A stretch of 16,134 bases of DNA from Bacteroidales bacterium (GTDB taxonomy: Bacteria; Bacteroidota; Bacteroidia; Bacteroidales; WRGA01). Below are positions 9,391 through 16,134 of the stretch, piece by piece. The notes under the pieces are model-generated. The model was not told where the DNA came from and searched no databases. It saw nothing but the letters and a program-made list of their open reading frames with translations. Where the stretch lies: assembly GCA_031279795.1 (NCBI GenBank), contig JAITHZ010000281.1:1-16134 (forward strand). The letters run 5' to 3'. Numbering within the stretch: position 1 is the first letter of the stretch; every line of letters starts with the position of its first letter. Position numbers and translations under genes: made by a program.

Positions 9391-9400
9391 AAACAAAACA

Positions 9401-11737
9401 ATGAAGAAAACATCATTTATTTTAGTAGCTGTAATTAATTGTATTGCTTTTACGGCAAGAGCTGAAGATGTGACAGCCTATCATTTTCAGGAAGGGTTTG
9501 CAGTGTCAACGCCGGCAGGCTGGACACGCAATTGCGGAAATACTTCCAGTATGGTTCATACCGGAGAGACTTTTGAAGGCGCCTACGCTCCGAAATTTGA
9601 CAAGACGAATAACGGGGAAAGTAAAAACCTGATGTCTCCGGCTGTCCTGGGAGCAGGCAAGTTGACTTTCTGGTTATACACCAACTCGGGTACCAACCAG
9701 TTAAGCGTCCATGTTTGCACGCTTATCAATGGCGTAAGCGAAGAAATAAAGCTGATTCCTTACTCCCAGATTACCAAAGCCTGGACAAAGTTTGAAGTAA
9801 ACATCCATGCACCGGCTACAACTTCCCTTAAAATCAATTTTTGGGCGGAATTGCTAAACGATGCCGAAGCAACGGTAGCTATTGACGACATTGAACTGAC
9901 CAAATATGCGGGAGGAACTGAGCCTGAGCCTGACCCCGAAGGCGAAGTTGTTGAACGTATCAACACGGATTTCAGCGACGGCACGTGGGGCGTTCCCGTG
10001 GATGTAAACCCAGCCTCGGGCGCTTATCCTTCGAGCGAAGTGAATGGATTTAAGTTGATAAACGCCGTATTGAGAAGCGGAAGCATTGTTTGCTCCGGCG
10101 GCGGCAAGCATACCAACAGAATATTGCTGGATAAAGTGTCGAATGGCGGAGCTTTGGAATTTCCGGCATTAAAAGATGTTGGCGAAGTTGAAATCCACGC
10201 CAATACGGGAACGGCCGACATGAGTTTCCGCCTGGAAGAATGGGTATCCGGTTCCTGGCAACAAATTGGCGTCTACAATACGCTTAAAACGGACAGCATA
10301 TATACGATTGCACTGATGCGGAATACGGAAACAAGACTTCGTATCGCCAACAACACCGGCAGCGGCCTGTATGTCAATCAAATCATTACTCGAAGCCTGA
10401 GAGAAGCGGGAGAGTTAATTGTTGTATCGGCTGTGACCAGTAAATACGAATATTGTTATTACAATCTGACAAAAGCCATCACGCTTAATTTCAACAAAGA
10501 AGTGGAAGCCGGAGCAGGCGGCATCACATTGAATGGCGCTGATATTGCGCTTGGCTCATGCACAATTAACGGAAAAATTGTATCCGTTCCCGTAACGCTC
10601 GAAGGAACAACTTCCGGCAAAAGTTACTCGCTGATTATTGCCGAAGGCGCTTTTGTAGAAAAAGGCAACACAACGAATTTAAGCAAAGAAAAAACGGTAA
10701 CTTTTTCCACTTATAAAACAGTCAGTTATCCTTCCGGATACGCTGCGATAATTGATGCGCATTACTCTACCGACGATTTGGAGCAGCAACGGATGGATAT
10801 TTATTACCCGACTAATCCGACGTCACCGGTTCCTGTTGTGATTAATATTCACGGCGGCGGCTGGAATCATGGCGAAAAAGAATCCCAAACAGGCCACACT
10901 ATTTATTTCGATATGGGAATGGCGGTGGCCAATCTGGAATATCGCATGACGGGGCAGGCTACGGCGCCCGCAGCAGTAGAGGATGTGCGCTGCGCCATGA
11001 AATATCTGATTAAAAATGCAGCCCAACTCAATATCGACCCCAACAAAATCATTCTTCAGGGAGGTTCTGCCGGTGCACATTTAGCGCTCACAGGCGCCTA
11101 TCTGGGATATGATACCCGTTACGACAACGGTTGCAGTGAGTACAACAACTTCAAAGTTATTGCCGTGATCGACAAGTATGGACCCGCACATCTGCAGGAA
11201 TTTATGCATTACGGCTCTTTGGTCAATTGGTTAGGTTCTTACAAAGATGACCCGGATTTTGTACTGTCGATTTCTCCGTATCATTTAGTCAATGCCGATA
11301 CGCCACCAACTTACGTCGTGCATGGAGACGCCGACCCTACGGTGGAGTACGAACAGTCGCAATTACTGGTGCAAGCCCTGTCGACAGCCGGAGTGAAGCA
11401 TCAATTTACGACCATTCCCGGAGGAGGACACGGCGGTTTCAGCTCGGAATATAACACCCAAATAAATAATGAAATTGTTGCGTTTCTAAACGAGATATTG
11501 AATAATCTTCCCAGTTCGGTCTCTCCTGTAAGTGTTGAGAATAATATACAAATTAAACAAATAAATAATGTATTGCTTATAAGCAGTTTGAACGATTCGA
11601 CAACTTTCGTTTATGATACTTGTGGGCGAAAAATAATTTCTTCCGATAAAAAAGAAATTGTTTTGAATGAATCCGGCGTATTTATTGTAAAGGTAATATC
11701 CGGAGAACAGGTATTTGCAGATAAAATAATACGGTGA
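9401..11737 (+). CDS. Multidomain secreted carbohydrate esterase-like alpha/beta hydrolase with T9SS tail
   Basis: The ATG at 9401 (MKKTSFILVA) is the start. An in-frame TTG at 9383 would overlap GH88 and put extra residues before a clear signal peptide (cleavage near ARA|EDV). The 778 residues divide into a beta-sandwich domain (about 24-169, ending IDDIELTKY), a Glu/Pro linker (171-182), a second sandwich (about 184-333), an SbsA/Big_5-like Ig domain (about 341-437), an esterase domain (about 445-700) and a C-terminal T9SS-like domain (about 708-778, VYDTCGRKI to FADKIIR). The esterase has oxyanion motif IHGGGW (483-488), nucleophile motif GGSAGAH with Ser556, an acid in HGDADPTV (Asp645 or Asp643) and His677 in PGGGHGG. 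This is the hormone-sensitive-lipase/feruloyl-acetyl-esterase type. The two sandwiches are probably glycan-binding or spacer modules. In this locus it probably deacylates the polyuronate so the lyases can act; the acyl group is not readable. Confidence 0.85.
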   Translation: MKKTSFILVAVINCIAFTARAEDVTAYHFQEGFAVSTPAGWTRNCGNTSSMVHTGETFEGAYAPKFDKTNNGESKNLMSPAVLGAGKLTFWLYTNSGTNQLSVHVCTLINGVSEEIKLIPYSQITKAWTKFEVNIHAPATTSLKINFWAELLNDAEATVAIDDIELTKYAGGTEPEPDPEGEVVERINTDFSDGTWGVPVDVNPASGAYPSSEVNGFKLINAVLRSGSIVCSGGGKHTNRILLDKVSNGGALEFPALKDVGEVEIHANTGTADMSFRLEEWVSGSWQQIGVYNTLKTDSIYTIALMRNTETRLRIANNTGSGLYVNQIITRSLREAGELIVVSAVTSKYEYCYYNLTKAITLNFNKEVEAGAGGITLNGADIALGSCTINGKIVSVPVTLEGTTSGKSYSLIIAEGAFVEKGNTTNLSKEKTVTFSTYKTVSYPSGYAAIIDAHYSTDDLEQQRMDIYYPTNPTSPVPVVINIHGGGWNHGEKESQTGHTIYFDMGMAVANLEYRMTGQATAPAAVEDVRCAMKYLIKNAAQLNIDPNKIILQGGSAGAHLALTGAYLGYDTRYDNGCSEYNNFKVIAVIDKYGPAHLQEFMHYGSLVNWLGSYKDDPDFVLSISPYHLVNADTPPTYVVHGDADPTVEYEQSQLLVQALSTAGVKHQFTTIPGGGHGGFSSEYNTQINNEIVAFLNEILNNLPSSVSPVSVENNIQIKQINNVLLISSLNDSTTFVYDTCGRKIISSDKKEIVLNESGVFIVKVISGEQVFADKIIR

Positions 11738-13491
11738 TGAAGCGCTTTTGTATTGCATGGCTTGTTTGGTGTTGTTGCATAACTGTTTTTGCAACGACTT
11801 ACACTTATACTCCTTCCCAGTTATCGGCGTTAAAGACACAATTAGACAGTAAACTTCAGGCCGGAGATATTGCATATCTGGAGGACGGAACTTACACCGA
11901 TTTTCAAGTAACTTTCAAGGGAAACGGCACGGAATCTTCTCCAATCACATTAAAAGCGAGAAATCCGGGAAAAGCCATCCTGACAGGAAAACTGAACCTG
12001 AAAATAAGCGGTAAATATCTGATTATTGACGGTCTGGTTTTCAAGGACGGACAGGCGGCAAGCGGAGATATTGTAGAGTTCAGAACAAGTTCCTCAAGCT
12101 TTGCCAATAATTGCCGGATGACCCATTGCGTCATGGATAATTGCAATAACCCGGACAGCAAATATTACAACGGCACCGATAATTCCGAGCGATGGATTAT
12201 GCTGTATGGCAAGAACAACAAAGTAGATCATTGTTATTTCGCCAATAAAACAGCCGGCGGAGTGTTGATGATGATCAGCCTCGACAATACAGACAGTCAG
12301 GAAAACAGTCACATCATTGAGTACAACTTTTTCGGATACAGGCAGAAATTTGAGCCGGGAAATAATGCCGAAACAATCCGTATCGGAGATTCCAAAACTT
12401 CCCGGTCGTCATCCGCAACAATAATCAGGAATAATTTCTTTTACACTTGCGATGGCGAAGCCGAAACGGTTTCCATTAAAAGTTGCGATAATTTGGTTTC
12501 GCAAAATATTTTCTATGAAAGCGCCGGCTCTGTGGTTTGCCGCCACGGAAACCGCAATACGATTGAAGAAAATGTTTTTATCGGTAACAGTAAAAGCAAT
12601 TGTGGCGGAGTGAGGATTATTAATAAAGGACAGCAGGTGCGCAACAACTTTTTTCAGGAAATCGCCGGAACCGGCAGTCGCTCGGCTTTATGCGTGATGA
12701 TGGGTATCTTTGAAGTTCCGACATCAGGCACCAATACAGACCGGGAGCCTCTGAACGCTTATCATCACGTAACCGAAGCCATCGTGAATAACAACACATT
12801 TATCAACTGTAAAAACATCGACCTCGGCACAAACGTCAGCTATACTTACGACAGTTCCAACCCGTATTATCCGGGTAAAAAAGTAGACGGAACGCTCAAA
12901 CCGGAAGCCGTCATCGCCTCGAACGTTTTTTATAATCCCGGCGACAAATCAATCCTGAATGAAGTAAGCGGAAATGTTTCCAGTATCGCCTGTTCCAACA
13001 ATAGCTACATGTTTAAATCAACAATAAGCAAAACGGGATTCATTTATCAATCCATGAACTATGCGAAAATCACTTCCGGCGCAGGAAAAGGCATCCATAC
13101 TTTGAACGGTGCTCAGGTCAAACCCTTTGCCGCGGCGGGAGTTAAATGTTGCGGCGTGTCGTGGTATGCCGCTCAACAGTCGGATGTGAATACGATAAAT
13201 GCAAAAACAGATTTTTGGGAAAACCCATTAACGGTTGAACCGGCGGTCATTTATTCATCGGTAAAAGTGACGGTAGAAAAGAGCAAAGGCGTCAAGATTG
13301 AATCTCCCAACGCCCTGATTGATACTGTTGTCCTCTATAATTTGGAAGGGAAACAGTTGTCGTTCAGGAATTTCAAAGATTATTCCTGTCAATTCCCGTT
13401 TTTCGGACTTTCAACCGGCGTTTATCTTTTGAAAATCCGGACAGAAGACGGCAATCATTATTTTTTTAAAATCAGCAATTCAGGGAGATAA
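11737..13491 (+). CDS. Single-domain PL6 polysaccharide lyase with T9SS sorting tail
   Basis: The ATG at 11737 shares its A with the upstream TGA (TGATG); a GTG one codon earlier is unlikely to be used. The 584-residue protein has a signal peptide (MKRFCIAWLV to ITVFA|TTY) and one PL6 beta-helix (about 20-480). Calcium ligand and catalytic positions are retained: Asn209, Glu241, Glu243 (GEAETVSIKSC), Lys248 and Arg269 (VVCRHGNRN). It closes with CCGVSWYAAQ, parallel to the end of domain 1 in the first PL6. The remaining ~80 residues (VVLYNLEGKQL, then STGVYLLKIRTEDGN) form a T9SS type-A-like tail in place of the second helix domain. It should therefore be a cell-surface or released lyase, complementary to the two-domain enzyme that has no such tail. 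It is the last gene of the block, followed directly by a strong hairpin. Bond specificity (M, G, GlcA or IdoA) cannot be called from motifs. Confidence 0.9.
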   Translation: MKRFCIAWLVWCCCITVFATTYTYTPSQLSALKTQLDSKLQAGDIAYLEDGTYTDFQVTFKGNGTESSPITLKARNPGKAILTGKLNLKISGKYLIIDGLVFKDGQAASGDIVEFRTSSSSFANNCRMTHCVMDNCNNPDSKYYNGTDNSERWIMLYGKNNKVDHCYFANKTAGGVLMMISLDNTDSQENSHIIEYNFFGYRQKFEPGNNAETIRIGDSKTSRSSSATIIRNNFFYTCDGEAETVSIKSCDNLVSQNIFYESAGSVVCRHGNRNTIEENVFIGNSKSNCGGVRIINKGQQVRNNFFQEIAGTGSRSALCVMMGIFEVPTSGTNTDREPLNAYHHVTEAIVNNNTFINCKNIDLGTNVSYTYDSSNPYYPGKKVDGTLKPEAVIASNVFYNPGDKSILNEVSGNVSSIACSNNSYMFKSTISKTGFIYQSMNYAKITSGAGKGIHTLNGAQVKPFAAAGVKCCGVSWYAAQQSDVNTINAKTDFWENPLTVEPAVIYSSVKVTVEKSKGVKIESPNALIDTVVLYNLEGKQLSFRNFKDYSCQFPFFGLSTGVYLLKIRTEDGNHYFFKISNSGR

Positions 13492-13497
13492 ACAAAA

Positions 13498-13554
13498 TCC
13501 CACGGAGCACACAAAGTTCACAAAGAAGAAAAAAACTTTGTGGGCTTTGTGGGA
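13498..13554 (+). terminator. Strong imperfect hairpin, putative terminator of the PUL transcript
   Basis: Two cacaaag units (13510-13516 and 13519-13525) pair with two ctttgtg units (13545-13551 and 13536-13542). Two T-G wobble pairs bridge them, giving a 16-pair stem with an A-rich 10-base loop. The flanks tccc (13498-13501) and ggga (13551-13554) could instead extend the helix if part of the left arm bulges. It begins 7 bases after the final PUL stop codon, the expected place for a terminator. No clean T-tract follows, so it could equally be a 3'-end stabiliser or a dispersed intergenic repeat. Confidence 0.6.
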
Positions 13555-13605
13555 AACAATACCGAATGTTATTGTTTAATCCTTCCGAATATCTTCTAAT
13601 TTATT

Positions 13606-13641
13606 GATAAAAAAGTATTATATTTGGATAAAAAAGTATTA
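13606..13641 (+). repeat. 15-bp direct repeat, 21-bp period (candidate operator)
   Basis: The sequence gataaaaaagtatta occurs perfectly at 13606-13620 and again at 13627-13641. The start-to-start distance is 21 bp, two turns of B-DNA, so both copies face the same side. The pair sits directly upstream of a TACATTTG -7-like box, the geometry expected for a dimeric activator replacing a poor -33 element. The regulator is not in the window. Confidence 0.6.
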
Positions 13642-13662
13642 CTAAATATAGTGACTTTGTAT

Positions 13663-13670
13663 TACATTTG
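13663..13670 (+). promoter_or_regulatory. Candidate Bacteroidota -7 promoter box (TACATTTG)
   Basis: It matches the Bacteroidota -7 consensus TAnnTTTG exactly. No TTG/TTTG -33 element is found about 19-21 bp upstream; the direct repeat lies there instead, suggesting activator dependence. A start site near 13677 would give a leader of about 175 nt before the ATG at 13851. A second consensus match, TATATTTG at 13619-13626, lies between the repeat copies and overlaps the end of the first. Confidence 0.4.
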
Positions 13671-13850
13671 TTGCTTTATTGAGAGAAGGCAGCAAATTAT
13701 TATCGTTGCACACATTGCTTGCATCTGGTAATTGCAAGTTTTTCATCAAGAAAGGCTGACAGTGGAATTAAATGCGAGCAAAGATGATCAATGACCAGGT
13801 ATAAAGTCGAGTTAATTTAAAGTTAAATTTAAAATTTAATTATTGGAGAT

Positions 13851-16134
13851 ATGAAAAAAATTGCTTTCATTTTGTTTATTGTTTTGCCAGTTGCCGTGTG
13901 TGCGCAACAGACGTTGAAAATACTGGCTATAGGAAACAGTTTTTCCGAAAATGCAGTTGAGGCCAATTTGTATGAAATAGCTGCCGCCGATGGAGTTAAT
14001 CTGCTAATAGGCAATATGTTCGTAGGTGGTTGCAGTTTAGCGATGCATTACGACAATGCCATGAACAACGCTGCCGTTTACCGTTATCGTAAAATCGTAA
14101 ATGGCGTAATGGCTGAGACACATCAAGTGGCGCTCGAAACAGCCATTACGGACGAGGCGTGGGACATTATTACCTTTCAACAGGTCAGCGGAAATTCAGG
14201 AAAATACGATACCTATTTTCCATATTTGACTGACTTGAAAAATTATGTTACCAGTTTGGCGACCAATTCAAACGTGCAGTACGCCTTGCACATGACTTGG
14301 GCTTATCAGCAAAATTATCATGGATTGGCCAGTTACGGGAATGATCAAATAACCATGTTCGAAGCCATTGCAGCAACCATGCCGCTTGTGGCTGCACAGG
14401 CAGGTATTAGCGTGATTATTCCCGCAGGCACAGCTATTCAAAACGGACGAACGTCGTATCTTGGCGATGCGTTTACATCCGATGGCTCTCATCTGGAAAA
14501 TACTTACGGGCGCTATACCGCCGCCTGTGCCTGGTACGAACAGCTGACGGGCAACTCCGTGGTTGGAAATACGGCAAATCCTGCATCCTTATCGTATGCA
14601 AAACTGAAAATCGCCCAACATGCAGCGCATTATGCTGTACAAGATCCATTCAACATTACCGATATTTCGGGGCTTGTGCCTGTTGGAAATGGCAGTAATT
14701 ATGTCCTGACAGCAGCGATTAACATCGACTTCGGCCCCTCCGACAGGATGACAGCCGCGCCATGGAACAATATGACTTCCGTCGCGCAGGGAACAGCAAT
14801 TGATTATATGCTGGATATAAATCACAATTTGACGCCTCTGAAAATTGAGATTGACGCTCCTTTTGGCGCAGGTAACTCTTTTGGGCCTGATCAGGATCTT
14901 GTAATTGACGACTGGAATATCCCTGCAAATGCCGGTTACGATACATTTTATTCTGAAGGAGCAAATGCACCTTCGTTCAACGTATCCAATTTGAACCCAG
15001 CGCAAAAATACGATTTCAGGCTGTTTGCGTCAAGAATTGATGAAAGTTCGAACAGAGAAACAGCGGTGCAAGTTGTTGGCGGAAACAAGGATGATATTGT
15101 TTATGTAAATGCCTCAAGCAATATTTCCAAAACGGCGAATATCAACGAAGTGCAGCCCCGAAGTGATGGTACGGTCAGCATTATCGTCACCGCAGGTCCA
15201 AATAATAACAACAGTAACAAATATTTTTATGCTAATGCACTGCAAATTGCACCAAGCGCAGATTATCAGGAAACACTCGGTCAGTCGTTTTATTTTGATT
15301 TTGGAAACAATATAGGACAGGAAACGGGTACAGACGCCAGCGGGCATTCTTGGAACAATATCAACAGCAATGTATCGGGAGACTTTTTTGCCCTGCTCAA
15401 TGCTGAAAATACTGCAAGCGCTTATGTATTAACGTTAAACAGCGGCTTCTCAATGAACACAAGTGTTGGCGGGCTTGCTGCCGCTGATATGGATGCTGCC
15501 GCTTTGGGCGATTTAGCCGTTGCTACTGCCGTTGCTGACTGCATTTTTTTGGAAGGAGCGACATACAATACAGCATCGTTTACTGTCAGCGGCTTAACTC
15601 GCGGCAAGGGATACCGTTTTTATATGTTTGGTTCATGCCAGGGGACAGACGCCAGAATTACCCGTTACACATTTAATGGAACGAACGAAGGCAACGGATT
15701 GCTCCAGACAACCGGCTCTGCAACCGGCACAGGTTCTTATGACGGAAATAACGGTAAAATTTACAGGTCTGATATGCTATTTCCTGATTTTAACGGAAAT
15801 ATTACAGTTGTACTTTCTCGCGAATATGGTTCTTTTGCCTATTTGAATGCGATGAAAATGGAAGAATACGCTATTGCAACCATTCAACCGACTTCCATTA
15901 CGGTTTCAGGCACAGATGTCATGTTTTGCGGACAGACGGAACAAATGCAGGCGAAAGTGTTGCCAGCAGGAGCAATGTATCAACTTGCTTGGAGCGTCGA
16001 TGACGAAGATATTGCCTGTATTGACAACACAGGACTTCTGCACGTGAAAATCACTGGAAACGTAAATGTTACCGCTACCGCAACATATGACGGCGGCAGC
16101 ATTTCGGATGTTATTTCTGTGACTGTCAACGGAC
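13851..16134 (+). CDS. Large secreted DUF4886 (SGNH-hydrolase-like) protein with tandem beta-domains and Ig-like domain, 3' end beyond window
   Basis: The frame from ATG 13851 stays open for 761 codons to the right edge, with no stop. A ggag lies 2 bases upstream of the ATG. Residues 1-18 are a signal peptide (LPVAVCA|QQT). The DUF4886 domain (about 20-260) begins ILAIGNSFSENAVE, with Ser30 as likely nucleophile, then VGGCSL (Gly59-Gly60), WDIITFQQVSGNSG with Asn115 in a block-III-like place, and SDGSHL with Asp211/His214 as the Asp-x-x-His pair. This is an SGNH-type set, so an esterase is plausible. Two related beta-domains follow (about 290-468 and 479-673); each opens with DFG and a later WNN and ends with an ANAL/LNAM strand. 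A Big_2-like Ig domain starts near 683 and runs past the edge. The protein may act with the PUL but appears to have its own promoter. Substrate and C-terminal anchoring are unknown. Confidence 0.8.
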   Translation, partial: MKKIAFILFIVLPVAVCAQQTLKILAIGNSFSENAVEANLYEIAAADGVNLLIGNMFVGGCSLAMHYDNAMNNAAVYRYRKIVNGVMAETHQVALETAITDEAWDIITFQQVSGNSGKYDTYFPYLTDLKNYVTSLATNSNVQYALHMTWAYQQNYHGLASYGNDQITMFEAIAATMPLVAAQAGISVIIPAGTAIQNGRTSYLGDAFTSDGSHLENTYGRYTAACAWYEQLTGNSVVGNTANPASLSYAKLKIAQHAAHYAVQDPFNITDISGLVPVGNGSNYVLTAAINIDFGPSDRMTAAPWNNMTSVAQGTAIDYMLDINHNLTPLKIEIDAPFGAGNSFGPDQDLVIDDWNIPANAGYDTFYSEGANAPSFNVSNLNPAQKYDFRLFASRIDESSNRETAVQVVGGNKDDIVYVNASSNISKTANINEVQPRSDGTVSIIVTAGPNNNNSNKYFYANALQIAPSADYQETLGQSFYFDFGNNIGQETGTDASGHSWNNINSNVSGDFFALLNAENTASAYVLTLNSGFSMNTSVGGLAAADMDAAALGDLAVATAVADCIFLEGATYNTASFTVSGLTRGKGYRFYMFGSCQGTDARITRYTFNGTNEGNGLLQTTGSATGTGSYDGNNGKIYRSDMLFPDFNGNITVVLSREYGSFAYLNAMKMEEYAIATIQPTSITVSGTDVMFCGQTEQMQAKVLPAGAMYQLAWSVDDEDIACIDNTGLLHVKITGNVNVTATATYDGGSISDVISVTVNG

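Larger units (their letters stand above)
13492..13850 (+). other. Non-coding region between the PUL block and the DUF4886 gene
   Basis: These 359 bases hold no credible gene. They contain, in order, the hairpin after the last PUL gene, a weaker 7-bp inverted repeat (13554-13560 with 13571-13577), the 15-bp direct repeat pair, a TACATTTG box, a small hairpin (cttgca/tgcaag, 13718-13723 with 13733-13738), and a very AT-rich stretch with the near-palindrome ttaaattt-a-aaatttaa (13823-13839). A ggag at 13845-13848 lies just before the next ATG. A ten-codon ORF from 13774 has no support as a gene. Confidence 0.8.

Noticed and set aside
9383..9400. Upstream TTG start for the esterase
   Set aside because: It overlaps the GH88 stop and adds residues before a canonical Met-Lys-Lys signal peptide; ATG 9401 is preferred.
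11734..11736. GTG start for the second PL6
   Set aside because: The adjacent ATG at 11737 gives a normal signal peptide and a common TGATG overlap.
13774..13806. Ten-codon ORF in the leader of the DUF4886 gene as a leader peptide
   Set aside because: It has no ribosome site, no codon pattern and no attenuator structure after it.
1..16134. tRNA, rRNA, CRISPR arrays, insertion sequences or phage genes
   Set aside because: No clover-leaf sequence, regular repeat-spacer pattern, transposase or terminal inverted repeat was seen; the window is metabolic PUL content throughout.

Overview
The window reads as a polysaccharide utilization locus (PUL) of a Bacteroidota bacterium, most likely order Bacteroidales. 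The evidence is an adjacent SusC-like/SusD-like pair, a SusD lipoprotein with a clear lipobox, A-rich start regions without strong Shine-Dalgarno sites, and several secreted proteins ending in type IX secretion (T9SS) type-A-like sorting tails. The T9SS tails argue against a typical Bacteroides species and for a T9SS-carrying lineage. Genus cannot be assigned from the sequence alone.

Layout: every gene is on the + strand. Positions 1-13491 form one tightly packed block: the 3' part of susC, susD, a two-domain PL6 lyase, an unassigned beta-helix protein with a T9SS tail, a PL38-like (alginate-lyase superfamily) lyase, a GH88 unsaturated glucuronyl hydrolase lipoprotein, a large multidomain alpha/beta-hydrolase esterase with a T9SS tail, and a second, single-domain PL6 lyase with a T9SS tail. 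Gene gaps are 20 nt or less, and three junctions overlap (ATGA, a 13-nt overlap, TGATG), so one polycistronic mRNA is likely. Its promoter lies upstream of the window.

Positions 13492-13850 are non-coding. They hold a strong hairpin right after the last PUL stop codon, a 15-bp direct repeat spaced exactly 21 bp, a Bacteroidota-type -7 box and a long AT-rich leader. From 13851 a second transcription unit begins: a large secreted DUF4886 (SGNH-like) protein with two tandem related beta-domains and a bacterial Ig-like domain. It is still open at the right edge after 761 codons.

Inferred pathway: SusC/SusD bind and import oligosaccharides of a uronic-acid polymer. The PL6 and PL38 enzymes cut the chain by beta-elimination, leaving 4,5-unsaturated uronyl ends. 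GH88 removes these from the non-reducing end, and the esterase(s) probably strip acyl groups. PL6 plus PL38 points to alginate, glucuronan or a related polyuronate. GH88, two esterase candidates and the absence of PL7/PL17 and sulfatases in this window make an O-acylated polyuronate (acetylated glucuronan or bacterial alginate) a reasonable but unproven target. All family assignments come from motif reading, not database searches.
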